This document shows, piece by piece, positions 1 to 8,922 of a stretch of 64,000 nt of DNA. The notes under the pieces are model-generated. The model saw nothing but the letters and a program-made list of their open reading frames with translations, did no database searches and was not told the origin of the DNA. Both the position numbers and the translations under genes were made by a program. How positions within the stretch are numbered: the first letter of the stretch is position 1; each line of letters begins with the position of its first letter. Source of the stretch: Pararhizobium capsulatum DSM 1112 (GTDB lineage Bacteria; Pseudomonadota; Alphaproteobacteria; Rhizobiales; Rhizobiaceae); NCBI RefSeq assembly GCF_030814475.1, contig NZ_JAUSVF010000003.1, positions 248,001-312,000 on the forward strand, given 5' to 3'.

Positions 1-768
1 TTCGGCCGACGCAGGTTCGACGACTGGACAGGTCGCGCGATCGGGATACTGACGCTGACACCGTACGACTATTGGAGGCGGGCGCACGCCGAGCACCATG
101 CATCGGCCGGAAACCTGGATGAGCGCGGCATGGGCGACATCACCACACTGACCGTGTCGGAGTACAGGGCGCTGTCAGGTTGGGGCCGTTTCGGCTATCG
201 CCTGTATCGGCATCCGTTGATTATGTTCGGGATAGGGCCAGCGTGGGTATTCCTGATCAAGCAGCGCTTGCCGATTGGAATGATGCGCTCGGGGTCCCTG
301 CCCTGGGTGTCTACGATGGCGACTAACGCTGTGGTGGCAACCATCTCCGTTTTGCTGATCTGGTCGCTCGGCGTCGTTCCGTTTCTGATTGTTCATTTGC
401 CGATCGTGCTTCTTGCAGGCGCTGCGGGAATCTGGCTGTTTTACATCCAGCACCAATTCGAGGAGACGCACTGGTCGAAGCCGCCGGAATGGCAGTTTGC
501 GCACGCCGCGATCCATGGGTCGTCGCACTACGTCTTGCCTTTGCCGCTACGCTGGATCACCGGAAACATTGGTATCCATCATGTGCACCACCTGTCGAGC
601 AAAGTGCCTTTCTACAGGTTGCCGGAAGTTCTGAGAGATCATCCGGAACTGAGCGACATGGGCCGGATAACGATAATGGACAGCCTCCGTGCCGTTAAGC
701 TGGTCCTATGGGACGAGGCTCGGCAACGCCTCATCTCGTTTCGCGATGAGCGTTTAGGTCGAATCTAA
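1..768 (+). CDS. Fatty acid desaturase, 5' end cut by window edge
   Basis: The reading frame is open from base 1, so the gene starts upstream. The visible part has the histidine boxes of membrane di-iron fatty acid desaturases: HAEHH at about bases 97-111, an HQFEETHW box near 450-475 and HHVHH near 577-591. Hydrophobic stretches lie between them. Family members insert a double bond into acyl chains of membrane lipids, using O2 and an electron donor. The phrase GNLDERGMGDITTLTV after the first box is typical of the DesA/omega-6 type. An internal ATG at 130 would give 212 residues, but it lies after the first His box and is not the true start. The frame closes normally at 768. Confidence 0.88.
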   Translation, partial: FGRRRFDDWTGRAIGILTLTPYDYWRRAHAEHHASAGNLDERGMGDITTLTVSEYRALSGWGRFGYRLYRHPLIMFGIGPAWVFLIKQRLPIGMMRSGSLPWVSTMATNAVVATISVLLIWSLGVVPFLIVHLPIVLLAGAAGIWLFYIQHQFEETHWSKPPEWQFAHAAIHGSSHYVLPLPLRWITGNIGIHHVHHLSSKVPFYRLPEVLRDHPELSDMGRITIMDSLRAVKLVLWDEARQRLISFRDERLGRI

Positions 769-806
769 TCTAGCCTTCAAAGTACGAAGGGCGCTCAATC
801 AACTAG

Positions 807-1028
807 GAGAGCGATTCCCATCCGGGAGAAGAGGTAGCTTATGTACTCGAAGGGACGCTGCAGTACGAACTTGAGGGGCACAAATCGGTGACCCTTTCTG
901 CCGGACAGACGCTCTTCATTCCCGCTGGTGTTGTTCACGCGGCCAAGAATATGGGCACTGGCAGTGCATCGGAGCTGGCGACTTATGTTGTTCGCAAAGG
1001 GGAACCGCTCGTTGCGCCTGCGAAATGA
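807..1028 (+). pseudogene. Cupin-domain protein remnant
   Basis: After an in-frame stop at 804-806 the frame encodes about 73 residues with no start codon at the head. It contains HPGEEVAYVLEGTLQYELEG and, later, AGQTLFIPAGVVHAAKN, which are the two conserved cupin motifs, with metal-ligand type His and Glu. The N-terminal part is missing, so this is the back half of a small cupin or of an XRE-cupin regulator. It lies just before the IS1182-like element, which suggests the region was rearranged. It ends in a normal TGA. Confidence 0.6.
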
Positions 1029-1126
1029 GGTGAGGTCGGTCGGGGTTTTCAAACCAGCATCGTCAAATCGCAAATCCCGGCTGGTTGGCCGGGCTCCACG
1101 TCCGGGTACGGCTGCTTAGGGCCGAG

Positions 1127-2486
1127 GCTGTGTGAAAACTCCAGCTTGACCGTCGGGATTTTGCGAGCGAGCGGGATCGGGTGGATTTTGCGCCTATCGT
1201 AGGCTGGGAGGCGTCAGAGACGGCCCTGGTGGGTAAGTGGACGGGTTTTGGGGCAAAAGAAGGCGTATTGAGCAGCTCCGTCAAGCTGTTATGGCTCTTA
1301 AAAGTGCTTTTGCGCCAATCATATTGATTATCCGTTTGATGTTGTAGGCAAGCACATGCAGCGCCATTTCCGTTCGGACGTTGCTCAGCCTTCGCATCTG
1401 GAAATGGGTCGAGCCCATCCACGCCTTGATGGTGCCGAACGGATGCTCGACCGTGCATCTTCGGGTGCGCATGAGGTTGGGGTTCTCTTCCATTCGGGAA
1501 TAGATAGCGTCGACCAGGTGCTCGTGTTCCCAACGCGTGATCCGACGTTCCGTGCCCGTTGTGCATTGGGCCTTGAGGGGGCATGACGGACAATCGTTGC
1601 GCCAGTAGCGGCGTAACATCAGGCCCTTTTCCTCCGTCGTATACCTGTATGCCAGCGCCTTTCCGGCAGGGCAAGCATACGTATCCGCGCTACCGTCGTA
1701 GACGAAGTCAGCCTTGACGAACATGCCCTTCTTGCGGTTGTTCGAGGTCTCCGGCCTCGGCACCGTGGCCGTGATCCCGGCCTCATGGCAGCTAAGAAGT
1801 TCAGCTCCGTTGAAGTAACCGCGGTCGGCGATGGCATCCAGCCTATCGGCTTTGAGTGTTTCCATTGCTGCCTTGGCCATCGGAGCCAATTGCGACCGAT
1901 CGTTGCCGATATTGGTGACCTCGTGCGTGACAATCAGGTGCGTCTCGACATCAACCGCCGTCTGCACGTTGTAGCCTACCAGGCCCGTGCCTTTGCCATA
2001 TGTCGCCATTGAGCGAGCGTCTGGATCGGTCAGGGAAATCTGTCCGTCGGGTGCATCCTTCAGCGCTTCTGCTATTCCTGCCAGCCGTCGAACTTCCTGA
2101 CGCACACGAACAAGCTTCTCCTTCAGCCGCGTGACCTTGCGAAGCGTCACCTCGGATTGCTCCACGGTGTCGGCTCTGCCCATTTCCTCTAAATATCGCG
2201 ACGCGCTTGCTTCGAGGTGGCTGATCCGCAATTCGATCTTGCCGGAGGTGAAGTTGCGATCCCTGTTGTTGACGGCTTTGAACTTACTCCCGTCGATCGC
2301 GACACTGCCGCCGCTCAACACGCCGATCTGGCGGCACAGCTCGACAAATCTGGCGCAGGTTTACGGATTGCAGGGCCATTGTCTTTGCGGAAATCGGCTA
2401 TGGTTTTGTGATCCGGAACCAGTCGTCCGGTCAGCCATCGCTTCAACATTGCGCCCGGCTTCACGTTCAAGCCGTCGGCTTGAGGG
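1127..2486 (-). mobile_element. Degenerate IS1182-family insertion sequence
   Basis: The limits are approximate. The element covers the transposase remnant plus about 150 bp of noncoding DNA on its 3' side, where a GTGTGAAAACT sequence near 1131-1142 resembles the tip of such elements. On the other side IS-like coding begins abruptly at about 2484-2490 inside a zeta-toxin gene, so the transposase 5' end and the left terminus are missing. No clean terminal inverted repeat or target duplication was found. It is not expected to move by itself. Confidence 0.55.
1281..2486 (-). pseudogene. IS1182-family transposase, 5'-truncated with two deletions
   Basis: The intact part (from 2321 down) has the DDE-type core of IS1182 transposases: AIDGSKFKAVNN, then DRSQLAPMAKAA and ADRGYFNG, then a cysteine cluster (CPAGKA, DCPSCPLKAQC) and RRCTVEHPFGTIKAWMG near the end. 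Upstream in the same frame is SSRRLEREAGRNVEAM. In between, TGRLVPDHKTIADFRKDNG lies in another frame. Two small deletions explain this: about 2 nt after the GRNVE region and 1 nt near 2360, which together restore the frame. The first part of the protein is missing where it meets the zeta-toxin gene. Family transposases are about 450-480 residues. Confidence 0.75.
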
Positions 2487-2753
2487 AATGCGGTCGCGCA
2501 TCAGGTTGATGGACTGCTGGCTGCTCAAGGTGGTTTCGAAGATGAAGGATGTCCGGGTGTCGATCATGTCGGCAATCCTCCGGATGGCCGCCCTGCCCGC
2601 TGCCATGGCAGCCGCCCTGTCGTCTCCGGTCCCGGTCAATTCCTTCGCTATCTCATCGGCATTGATCCACACGCCGTCGAGCTGAAGTTTCGCATAAGCC
2701 GACGACTTGCCAGACCCATTCGGGCCGCCGAGTATGATGCACGATGGTTGCAA
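2487..2753 (-). pseudogene. Zeta-type toxin kinase, 3'-truncated by the IS
   Basis: About 89 residues start at a TTG codon at 2753, four bases after the stop of the upstream gene. The Walker A motif GGPNGSGKS is at residues 9-17, followed by WINADEIAKE and FIFETTLSSQQSINLMRD, all typical of zeta toxins. These phosphorylate UDP-N-acetylglucosamine and block wall synthesis. Homology stops after INLMRD, where transposase-type sequence takes over in the same frame. The rest of the kinase is missing, so the product should be inactive. The GSGKS loop makes the family call firm. Confidence 0.72.
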
Positions 2754-2757
2754 GCTG

Positions 2758-3159
2758 TTACTGCCTCATGGCAGCAGGAATGCGCTTTTCCTGTTCGCGT
2801 TCGGCGCGATCCTTGGCCTCGTTCTCGAGGTCCTCGGCGGAGATCGGCACCGCGGCTCACCCTGCGGGGTCCTTTTTGCCGCGTAAGCCGATCCTTAAGT
2901 CGGTCGGCGGCAGTCCCTCGATCGGCTCCTCCAACTCGTCTTCTTCGTCCGCGAACGCGCCCGGTGGCAATTCTGCGGCCATTCGGTTGGCCGACATCCG
3001 GATGAGAACAGCGTTTTCCTTGAGCGCAAGCTGCCTGACGATTTCGTGCAGCTTCGCATGATCCTCAGATCCTTCCTCGGCCGAGTGCAGCTCCCGGACA
3101 AGATCTAGGATCGGTTCGGGTATAAGTTCAACCGACAAGCTTTCGCAGCTCGGCAGCAA
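2758..3159 (-). pseudogene. Frameshifted partner of the zeta toxin, possible antitoxin
   Basis: A first frame (TTG at 3159) gives about 100 acidic, helical-looking residues (ELIPEPILDLVRELHSAEEG, later DEEDELEEPIEG) and stops at 2857. A second frame continues to a TAA at 2758 with the charged run EDLENEAKDRAEREQEKRIP. The second part looks like the natural C-terminus moved out of frame near 2850-2860. Its stop lies 4 nt before the zeta start, which is operon spacing. Calling it the antitoxin rests only on position; no antitoxin family was recognised. Confidence 0.4.
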
Positions 3160-3268
3160 ATTGCTCGACCGTCTCTACCGGAACATCGAGCTGCTCGGCG
3201 ATCAATCCGGGGCGGAAGCCGTGTTCGGTCAGCATCCTGCGGATTGTCGATGCCTTCACCTTCGTCAT
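3128..3268 (-). CDS. 46-residue helix-turn-helix-like protein
   Basis: This short ORF starts at ATG 3268 and encodes MTKVKASTIRRMLTEHGFRP, continuing with LIAEQLDVPVETVEQFAAELRKLVG. The pattern of a helix, GLIAEQLDVPVETV and a second helix looks like a small helix-turn-helix. Its stop overlaps the start region of the next ORF in another frame, so it may be translationally coupled to the toxin-partner gene or may once have been fused to it. It would be the first gene of the TA-like operon, just downstream of a TTGTATACAA palindrome. A role as autoregulator is inferred. Confidence 0.45.
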   Translation of the reverse strand: MTKVKASTIRRMLTEHGFRPGLIAEQLDVPVETVEQFAAELRKLVG

Positions 3269-3315
3269 CTTCCCGCCCAAGACCGTCGTTCCCGGAAGCT
3301 TTTCGCTAGTCTATC

Positions 3316-3325
3316 TTGTATACAA
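3316..3325. promoter_or_regulatory. Perfect palindrome TTGTATACAA, possible operator
   Basis: A 10-bp perfect palindrome lies 48 bp upstream of the small HTH gene (minus strand) and just before the truncated methyltransferase (plus strand). This sequence resembles operators of GntR/FadR-type regulators. No GntR gene lies nearby, so the regulator is unknown. Confidence 0.3.
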
Positions 3326-3338
3326 CACAATTTCGAAC

Positions 3339-3734
3339 TTGCTGACTCAAGCGGAGCAAGTCCGCTGCTTTTGTAACGCAGCGCTCCATCTTCGATCTGG
3401 CGGTCGTTTCGTTGTGGAGCTATGGGTGCCCGAGCTTCGCAAGTTGACACCGGGCGAACAAGCAGTGGTCGGGCATTCGGAACCTGGCTATATTGGCCTC
3501 GACACCTACGATGTGGTGCTTCAGCAGGTCATTTCGCACCATTTCCGATTTGACGACACCAAGCAGGCACAGGTTTTCCGGTCTCCTCACCGCTACATTT
3601 GGCCAGCAGAACTAGACCTAATGGGCCAACTTGCAGGATTCGAACTCGAGTGTCGGCACGCTGATTGGAGGGGGACACCATTCACGTCCGAGTCACGCTC
3701 TCACGTCTCAGTCTTTCGCCTTGCCGATTATTAA
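3339..3734 (+). pseudogene. Class I methyltransferase, C-terminal fragment
   Basis: The frame opens at a TTG and encodes about 131 residues: LTQAEQVRCFCNAALHLRSG, then GRFVVELWVPELRKL and a C-terminal beta-rich part ending SHVSVFRLADY. This matches the second half of small SAM-dependent methyltransferases, after the SAM-binding glycine loop. The N-terminal Rossmann core with the E/DxGxGxG motif is absent upstream, where sequence belongs to the TA-like locus. It is therefore a 5'-truncated gene. A degenerate second copy of its last ~30 codons lies near 10757-10850. Confidence 0.62.
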
Positions 3735-3742
3735 CCAGCAGC

Positions 3743-4762
3743 CTACTTCAGAAGATGCAGGCGAGCGAGCACATGATTGGCATCGTTGACCATCTCGCGC
3801 ACGACGTCGCCAGCCGGACGGACCCGATTGATTGCCCCGCATAGCTGGCCAGAATAGAGTGCCAGGGCTTCCAAGTCGCCAGTCATGTTCTGCAGGGGAG
3901 AATAGGTGCTGAAGCGACAGACCGCCTCGTCTCCATCCTGAGCAATGACGTCAAGTTCGAAGTCATCTGGTCCGTGCCCTGACAAGTTGTCAGAGTAAAG
4001 TCTGGTGACGCTGTTTTCTATCGTCCGGACAGGCGATTGCGGTGGCCAGCCTATGGCAAACACGTCGGAGTAGACCGTATCCTCCGAACTGGCGTCGACA
4101 ATTCGTTGTTTGTGATACTCATGCGCATAGGACTCGTTTGTCGCCAGGAACGCCGTTCCGCAATGAATCCCTTCCGCGCCCAAAGCAAGGGCAGCCACCA
4201 AACTTGCCCCGGAGCCGAAACCCCCGGAGCCGATGACCGGAACGCTTACGGCGGCGGCGACCTGAGGCACTAGAACCATTGAGGTGACCTTGCCGCGGAT
4301 ATGGCCGCCAGCTTCGAAGCCTTGGCAAATGATCGCGTCCACGCCCGCCCGCTCGGCAGCAATCGCATCGGCAAGGTTTCCTATTTGATAGATGACGGTG
4401 CATCCAGCCCTTCGAGCGCGGTCAATGATGTCCGGGCGCACGTCCCAGAAAAACACCATGACCTTCACCTTCGCCGCGAAGCAGGCTTCCAATTCCTCGT
4501 CCAGCAGGATCGGGTCCGTAACGGATGGAACGAGATTTACTCCGAAGGGACGCTCGGTTCTTGCTCTCACAGCTGCGATTTCGGTCCTGATCATCTCCGG
4601 TTTTTCTTTGACCATCCCTAAGCAGCCAAAAGCGCCGGCAGCGCTTACAGCAGCGCAGAGCTCGGAGCGACCGGGACCGCCCATGCCAGCTTGGATGATC
4701 GGATAATCGCAGCGGAGTAACTCGGTCAGACGCGTATGCAACGGTTGAGATGGATTTCCCAT
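3743..4762 (-). CDS. Nitronate monooxygenase / FabK-like flavoprotein
   Basis: The product is 339 residues from the ATG at 4762; a GTG at 4765 is the alternative. A GAGGG ribosome site lies 6 nt ahead of the ATG. It is a TIM-barrel FMN enzyme of the nitronate monooxygenase/2-nitropropane dioxygenase family: YPIIQAGMGGPG near the N-terminus, ICQGFEAGGH with the His expected in the active site at about residues 145-154, then VIGSGGFGSG for the FMN phosphate and HCGTAFLAT. These enzymes oxidise alkyl nitronates with O2; the FabK branch reduces enoyl-ACP. The true substrate is unknown. It stands alone, ending close to the methyltransferase fragment, which runs toward it. Confidence 0.85.
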   Translation of the reverse strand: MGNPSQPLHTRLTELLRCDYPIIQAGMGGPGRSELCAAVSAAGAFGCLGMVKEKPEMIRTEIAAVRARTERPFGVNLVPSVTDPILLDEELEACFAAKVKVMVFFWDVRPDIIDRARRAGCTVIYQIGNLADAIAAERAGVDAIICQGFEAGGHIRGKVTSMVLVPQVAAAVSVPVIGSGGFGSGASLVAALALGAEGIHCGTAFLATNESYAHEYHKQRIVDASSEDTVYSDVFAIGWPPQSPVRTIENSVTRLYSDNLSGHGPDDFELDVIAQDGDEAVCRFSTYSPLQNMTGDLEALALYSGQLCGAINRVRPAGDVVREMVNDANHVLARLHLLK

Positions 4763-5025
4763 CACGAGCCCTCTTTTGAGAAGTCGCCACGCCGAATATT
4801 AGAGCTCGTCTTCTGCATCCTTCGCAAGGGCTTTCGTCGCCGTAGTGTGCAGCTCCCTTGGTCTCAGCTAGGACGGCGGACTTTGGCCGATCTGATTTTC
4901 CAGGTCCGCTTTGGGGGCCGAAAGCCGTCCCCTTCTTTCCTGACCATCATACAGAGTATGGTTCTTCCCAACCTTTTTCACGGTGGGTGATCAGCGATTG
5001 ACCTAACTGGTTCCGGGCACAGCTG

Positions 5026-5934
5026 TCACGCAGGCGCGCGCGCGCTCCGTTCCCAACCTATCGACGCGATGAGGTGGCCAAGCACGGCTATGACGACGAT
5101 GATGCCACCAATGAAAGTGAGCGCGTCAATGGTTTCGTTGAAAAACAACCATACCCATAACGGTGAAAGTACAATTTCCAACGTCGCGATGAGCCCGCTC
5201 GTCGCAGCCGGTATGTTGCGCGCGCCTCGGATGAACAGGAAGAAACCGAGTACCATGTTGTTGAAGCCGTAGATCGCAAGGACGACACCATTGTGGAGGT
5301 CGAGTGTTTCGGTGCGCGCAAAAGGCAGAAAGATCAGAAAGGTACTGACAAGTGTGATCTCCAAAAGTCGCAGCGTGGGGTTGGCCTTCGACATAACGAT
5401 GATCAGCGCAAAGGAGAGCGTCATGACGAACGCGACGCTATCGCCAAGCAGACTACTGGTTTCTGTGGCTCCGGATACCACAATTGCGATACCGACGATC
5501 GACAGGACGACCGCCACCAAGGCGCTACGGGAGATTGTCTCCCCCAGCCACAGCCACGCCAGAATGGCTGCAAGGAAGGGGCATGTCGCATAGATGACGG
5601 TGACATGGGCGACACTCGTGAGAAAAAGGCCTGCCGTCGTGGATGCCTGCGCGACCACGCTTAAACCAACCGTTATCCAGCCAACCGAACCCAAGGTCAG
5701 AACGCTGCGCAAGACGTTGGAGCGTTCTCGAACCAGGACTGGCACCAAGAGCATCGCGCCACCGGCAAAGGCTCTCCAGCACACCGCCGTCCACACATCG
5801 ACAGATAACATTCTGGTCAGAAGTCCTGCAAAACTCCAGGCTAGCGTTGCGACGACGACCATTGCGATGCTTCGCGTCACGGCGCGATTTCGCGATGCGA
5901 TGCGGTTCTGCGTGTCGGAATTGACATCTACCAT
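5026..5934 (-). CDS. EamA/DMT-family inner-membrane transporter
   Basis: The protein has 302 residues with about ten hydrophobic segments arranged as two EamA repeats, preceded by a short polar N-terminus. Family features include LAWSFAGLLTRML and the CWRAFAGGAMLLVPVLV segment in the first repeat, and LIATLEIVLSPLWVWLFFNE in the second. DMT transporters usually export small metabolites or amino-acid-like compounds. The gene is divergent from a LysR regulator, a common arrangement in which the regulator controls the exporter. The substrate cannot be read from sequence. Confidence 0.85.
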   Translation of the reverse strand: MVDVNSDTQNRIASRNRAVTRSIAMVVVATLAWSFAGLLTRMLSVDVWTAVCWRAFAGGAMLLVPVLVRERSNVLRSVLTLGSVGWITVGLSVVAQASTTAGLFLTSVAHVTVIYATCPFLAAILAWLWLGETISRSALVAVVLSIVGIAIVVSGATETSSLLGDSVAFVMTLSFALIIVMSKANPTLRLLEITLVSTFLIFLPFARTETLDLHNGVVLAIYGFNNMVLGFFLFIRGARNIPAATSGLIATLEIVLSPLWVWLFFNETIDALTFIGGIIVVIAVLGHLIASIGWERSARAPA

Positions 5935-6230
5935 CGAAATCAGCGGCCTTCTCTTTCAATGAGATCACACCAGGAAAGTCTTGTATCGTGACCCACACAA
6001 GCGTCCTGACCGACGTCGCGCCGCAGATGATCACTCGAATTGTGCTTCAGCGTTTCAAGTGCACGGCTTTCTGCAGTAGCGGAAGTCCACGCCGTGATTT
6101 TGCTCCAAAGATTTTTCAACGGACCCATCGTGATCTCCATTTTCCAGGAGACATGGCGGCATGTATTGCTATTAATCAAACGAATACATCTAATGACTGC
6201 AATGAATAGATTTAATGATGAGAATTTTCG
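5935..6230. promoter_or_regulatory. Divergent EamA/LysR intergenic region
   Basis: This 296-bp region separates the two divergent starts. The part next to the LysR gene (6160-6225) is clearly AT-rich, as expected for promoters. No clear LysR box could be chosen by eye. Confidence 0.35.
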
Positions 6231-7082
6231 ATGCTCGATACAGATCACCTGCGAACATTCGTAGCCGTAGCTGAAACACAAAACTTCACGAAGGCCGGTG
6301 AAGTGGTCGGTCGTACGCAATCGGCTGTAAGCATCCAGATGCGAAAGCTTGAGGATAGTCTGGGCGAACCTCTGTTTGAACGATCGTCTCGCGGTGTCGC
6401 CTTAACGCATCAAGGGGCCCAACTTTTGATCCGTGCGCGCCGAGTTATAGCCATGCTGAAAGAGGCTGAGGTTAGCGTCAAGGGGTCCCATCTTCGTGGG
6501 TTGGTCCGGATTGGTATCCCGGAAGAATACAGCACGTCAGTGCTTCCGACTGCACTGCGCACGTTCGACGCCGTCCATCCAGGAGTCGAAATCATCGTTA
6601 CATTCGGGCGGTCTTCCTCGAACGCCGCAGCTCTGGCGAAGGGTGATCTCGATATTTGCGTCGTCTACGAAACTGGCGGCATCACGGAACAAGAGGTCCT
6701 TCAAACTGACCCGACGGTTTGGGTGACATCAGCCATATATGAACAGCATCTGCTCTCCCCTTTGCCCGTCGCGATGTACACCGGAGAAAGTTGGTGCCGC
6801 ACGATGGCATTGGATGCCCTGAAGGATCGGGGACTCGACTTTCGCATGTCCTACCTGGGAACGAGCACCGGTGGCCTGATCGCCGGCGTTCTCGCTGGCC
6901 TCGCAATTGCGCCACTCTCCCGCAGCAGTGTCCCGAGCAATTGCCGAGAGCTAACTGCGGAAGACGGTTTCCCGGTGATTGACCACTCCAATGTTATCCT
7001 CATCGTGTCACAATCTAATCCAAGCGATGCAGTGCAGGGCATGGCGTCGGCCATTCGACAGGCGTTTTTCGCGCAGCGATGA
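6231..7082 (+). CDS. LysR-family transcriptional regulator
   Basis: The 283-residue protein begins with the standard LysR winged helix-turn-helix (residues 1-60): LRTFVAVAETQNFTKAGEVV, then RTQSAVSIQMRKLEDSLGEP and LFERSSRGVALTHQGAQLL. The remainder is a periplasmic-binding-fold effector domain (VRIGIPEEYSTSVLPTALRT onwards). Length is slightly below the usual 295-310, with a shortened C-terminus. It is transcribed away from the EamA transporter and probably regulates it and itself. The effector is unknown. The start has only a weak purine-rich ribosome site (GATGAGAA). Confidence 0.9.
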   Translation: MLDTDHLRTFVAVAETQNFTKAGEVVGRTQSAVSIQMRKLEDSLGEPLFERSSRGVALTHQGAQLLIRARRVIAMLKEAEVSVKGSHLRGLVRIGIPEEYSTSVLPTALRTFDAVHPGVEIIVTFGRSSSNAAALAKGDLDICVVYETGGITEQEVLQTDPTVWVTSAIYEQHLLSPLPVAMYTGESWCRTMALDALKDRGLDFRMSYLGTSTGGLIAGVLAGLAIAPLSRSSVPSNCRELTAEDGFPVIDHSNVILIVSQSNPSDAVQGMASAIRQAFFAQR

Positions 7083-7146
7083 AAACCGTGCTTCGGAATG
7101 CGTCTGTTTGGCATGCAAGCCCCTGTGGGGATTCGGCCAGACGGGG

Positions 7147-7479
7147 CTATTTCGATGCGCTCTGACCAAACTGCATGAAACAAAAGTAGGCTGCGCCCAT
7201 CAAGACGATTAGGCAAACGAGCGCCGCGCCGGATTTGATGAAGAAGCGCTGGCTTTCCTTGTGCCAGGCGAACATATCCTTCGCCATCTCAAGACGATGT
7301 TCGGGCGGTAAATCCCTCAACGATACGCCATTGCCGTCCTTTCCAAACCTCGTTGTAACGGCCGCAATTGTCGCCAAGATAAAAGCCGCCAGAGCCTGCG
7401 GTGAATTCACATATTGTATTGCTAGAATTCGATAAGACGCACCTCTTCGTTCCGGGCGAGAGGAAGGCTCGCCGGTCAT
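7147..7479 (-). CDS. Small two-helix membrane protein, unknown function
   Basis: About 110 residues from ATG 7479; a GTG at 7488 is also possible. Two hydrophobic stretches are visible: one around SPQALAAFILATIAAVTTRF and one near the C-terminus, SGAALVCLIVLMGAAYFCF. Between them is a charged segment with LPPEHRLEMAKDMFAWHKES. No family was recognised. It sits alone between the LysR gene and the RTX gene. The composition looks like a real membrane protein rather than a shadow. Confidence 0.55.
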   Translation of the reverse strand: MTGEPSSRPERRGASYRILAIQYVNSPQALAAFILATIAAVTTRFGKDGNGVSLRDLPPEHRLEMAKDMFAWHKESQRFFIKSGAALVCLIVLMGAAYFCFMQFGQSASK

Positions 7480-7641
7480 CTTGCCCACCGTGTTTGAAAA
7501 TCAACGCACCAACCCCGCAAGCGGGGACAACTTTGGTACAATTCGTTATTTACATCTGTTGGTTCGGCCAGTCGTCCGGAACGCCAACGAGATGGAATAT
7601 ACGCGATTCGACGGCATTCTTCCGCCCCACATCGCACAGCA

Positions 7642-8679
7642 TCAAAGAAGAAAGTCGCCCTTCTCCATCGCAAACGAGCCTTCCAGCTTGATACTGAAGT
7701 CAGTCTTCGCGTCTCCGTTCGTGTCGCCGTAAACGTAGGTGTCACCACCGCTTTTCAAATACCGAAGTTCCCCGGCATGGTGAGCGAAGGCAGCCGAACC
7801 TATAAAGGTGAACGCCTGATTGCCTGAAGTGGTCGTCCTGGCGTCGATGGAGTGAAGATCAATAAAATCAATATGGTTGAAATCGTAAATGGCATCCCGA
7901 ACAGTAAGCGTGGATTCGGTCGTTTTTAGATAGACGAACGTGTCAGAATCCGCACCACCATAGAGCTTGTCTGCTCCACCCGCCCCATACATGCGGTCTT
8001 TGCCGGCGTCGCCGTGGAGTATATTTGCTTCCTTGCCACCATAGAGTTTGTCAGCGCCTTCCCCCCCCGATACTGCCCCCTTTACCGATCCAGTTCGACC
8101 GTCGTAGGTATCCTGGCCAAGTCCGAGATCAACCGTACCAATGACTGTTCCCCTGTTTAGAAACTTATCGACGCCCTGGCCTCCTTGGACAGCCGCTACG
8201 CTCTTGATAGTGCCGCTATTGTCAATACGTATCTCTTGCGTACTGCCTCTAAAACTTACTCCAATATAATCCCTTCCGACAATGGAGCCGGAATTGTTGA
8301 ATGTGGAAAATCCGGTTGTAGATATCGCTTGAAACTCCACCCCAATAAAACCGCCTATAATGACGCCTTCGTTTTGAACATTGCTGGATGCGGCATAGAT
8401 CGCCGCTCCATACCCGTCGCCGCTGAAAAGCTTTCCCGTTTTGGAAATCTCCAGAAATTGGCCCTTGTCAACTGAACCATTACTCCCGAGCCAAACGGCT
8501 TCATAGTAGCCTGCAACCGTACCGTCTATTACTGCGTGATGATTGGAGCCACTTCCGTAGACGCCAATACCCTTTGATGAAGTTATAGCGACCTGCTGCG
8601 CAACATAGACGTTGTCAGTTGTCGTGAGATCAATGGTCGTTGTAGTGCTTGTGCTAGATATGGGATATTGCCATGCCAT
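7642..8679 (-). CDS. RTX (hemolysin-type Ca-binding repeat) secreted protein
   Basis: The start MAWQYP at 8679 has a GGAGG ribosome site about 8 nt upstream and fits better than the in-frame codon at 8694. The 345-residue product has no Sec signal. The N-terminal half is Ser/Thr/Gly-rich with repeated strands of the kind VQNEGVIIGGF and FNNSGSIVG, suggesting a beta-helix. Nonapeptide RTX repeats follow at about residues 210-255 (GGEGADKLYGG, HGDAGKDRMYGAGGADKLYGG). The C-terminus has a DTFVY strand and ends in an acidic-hydrophobic tail, the usual type I secretion signal. It is probably exported by a type I system encoded elsewhere. Function could be adhesion or matrix; no enzyme domain is visible. 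Confidence 0.82.
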   Translation of the reverse strand: MAWQYPISSTSTTTTIDLTTTDNVYVAQQVAITSSKGIGVYGSGSNHHAVIDGTVAGYYEAVWLGSNGSVDKGQFLEISKTGKLFSGDGYGAAIYAASSNVQNEGVIIGGFIGVEFQAISTTGFSTFNNSGSIVGRDYIGVSFRGSTQEIRIDNSGTIKSVAAVQGGQGVDKFLNRGTVIGTVDLGLGQDTYDGRTGSVKGAVSGGEGADKLYGGKEANILHGDAGKDRMYGAGGADKLYGGADSDTFVYLKTTESTLTVRDAIYDFNHIDFIDLHSIDARTTTSGNQAFTFIGSAAFAHHAGELRYLKSGGDTYVYGDTNGDAKTDFSIKLEGSFAMEKGDFLL

Positions 8680-8922
8680 GAAAGTATCCTCCAATGTTTC
8701 TGGTGATTCTGTCTAAATGGCGGAACATAAATAAAATCGAACGAACAGAGCATATGCCTCTCGTGCCAAGGACGAATTTGTACTAATTTCTTCTTCCGGC
8801 TTACTTGCTGCGATGCGAGAGGCCGGCGCTGATCGCCAGAAAATTTCTCCCCCAATTGGGCGATGCGGCCATAAATCGTTTCGCTAATATAACCCCTCAT
8901 TCTGGGAGATAGCGAGGCGACC

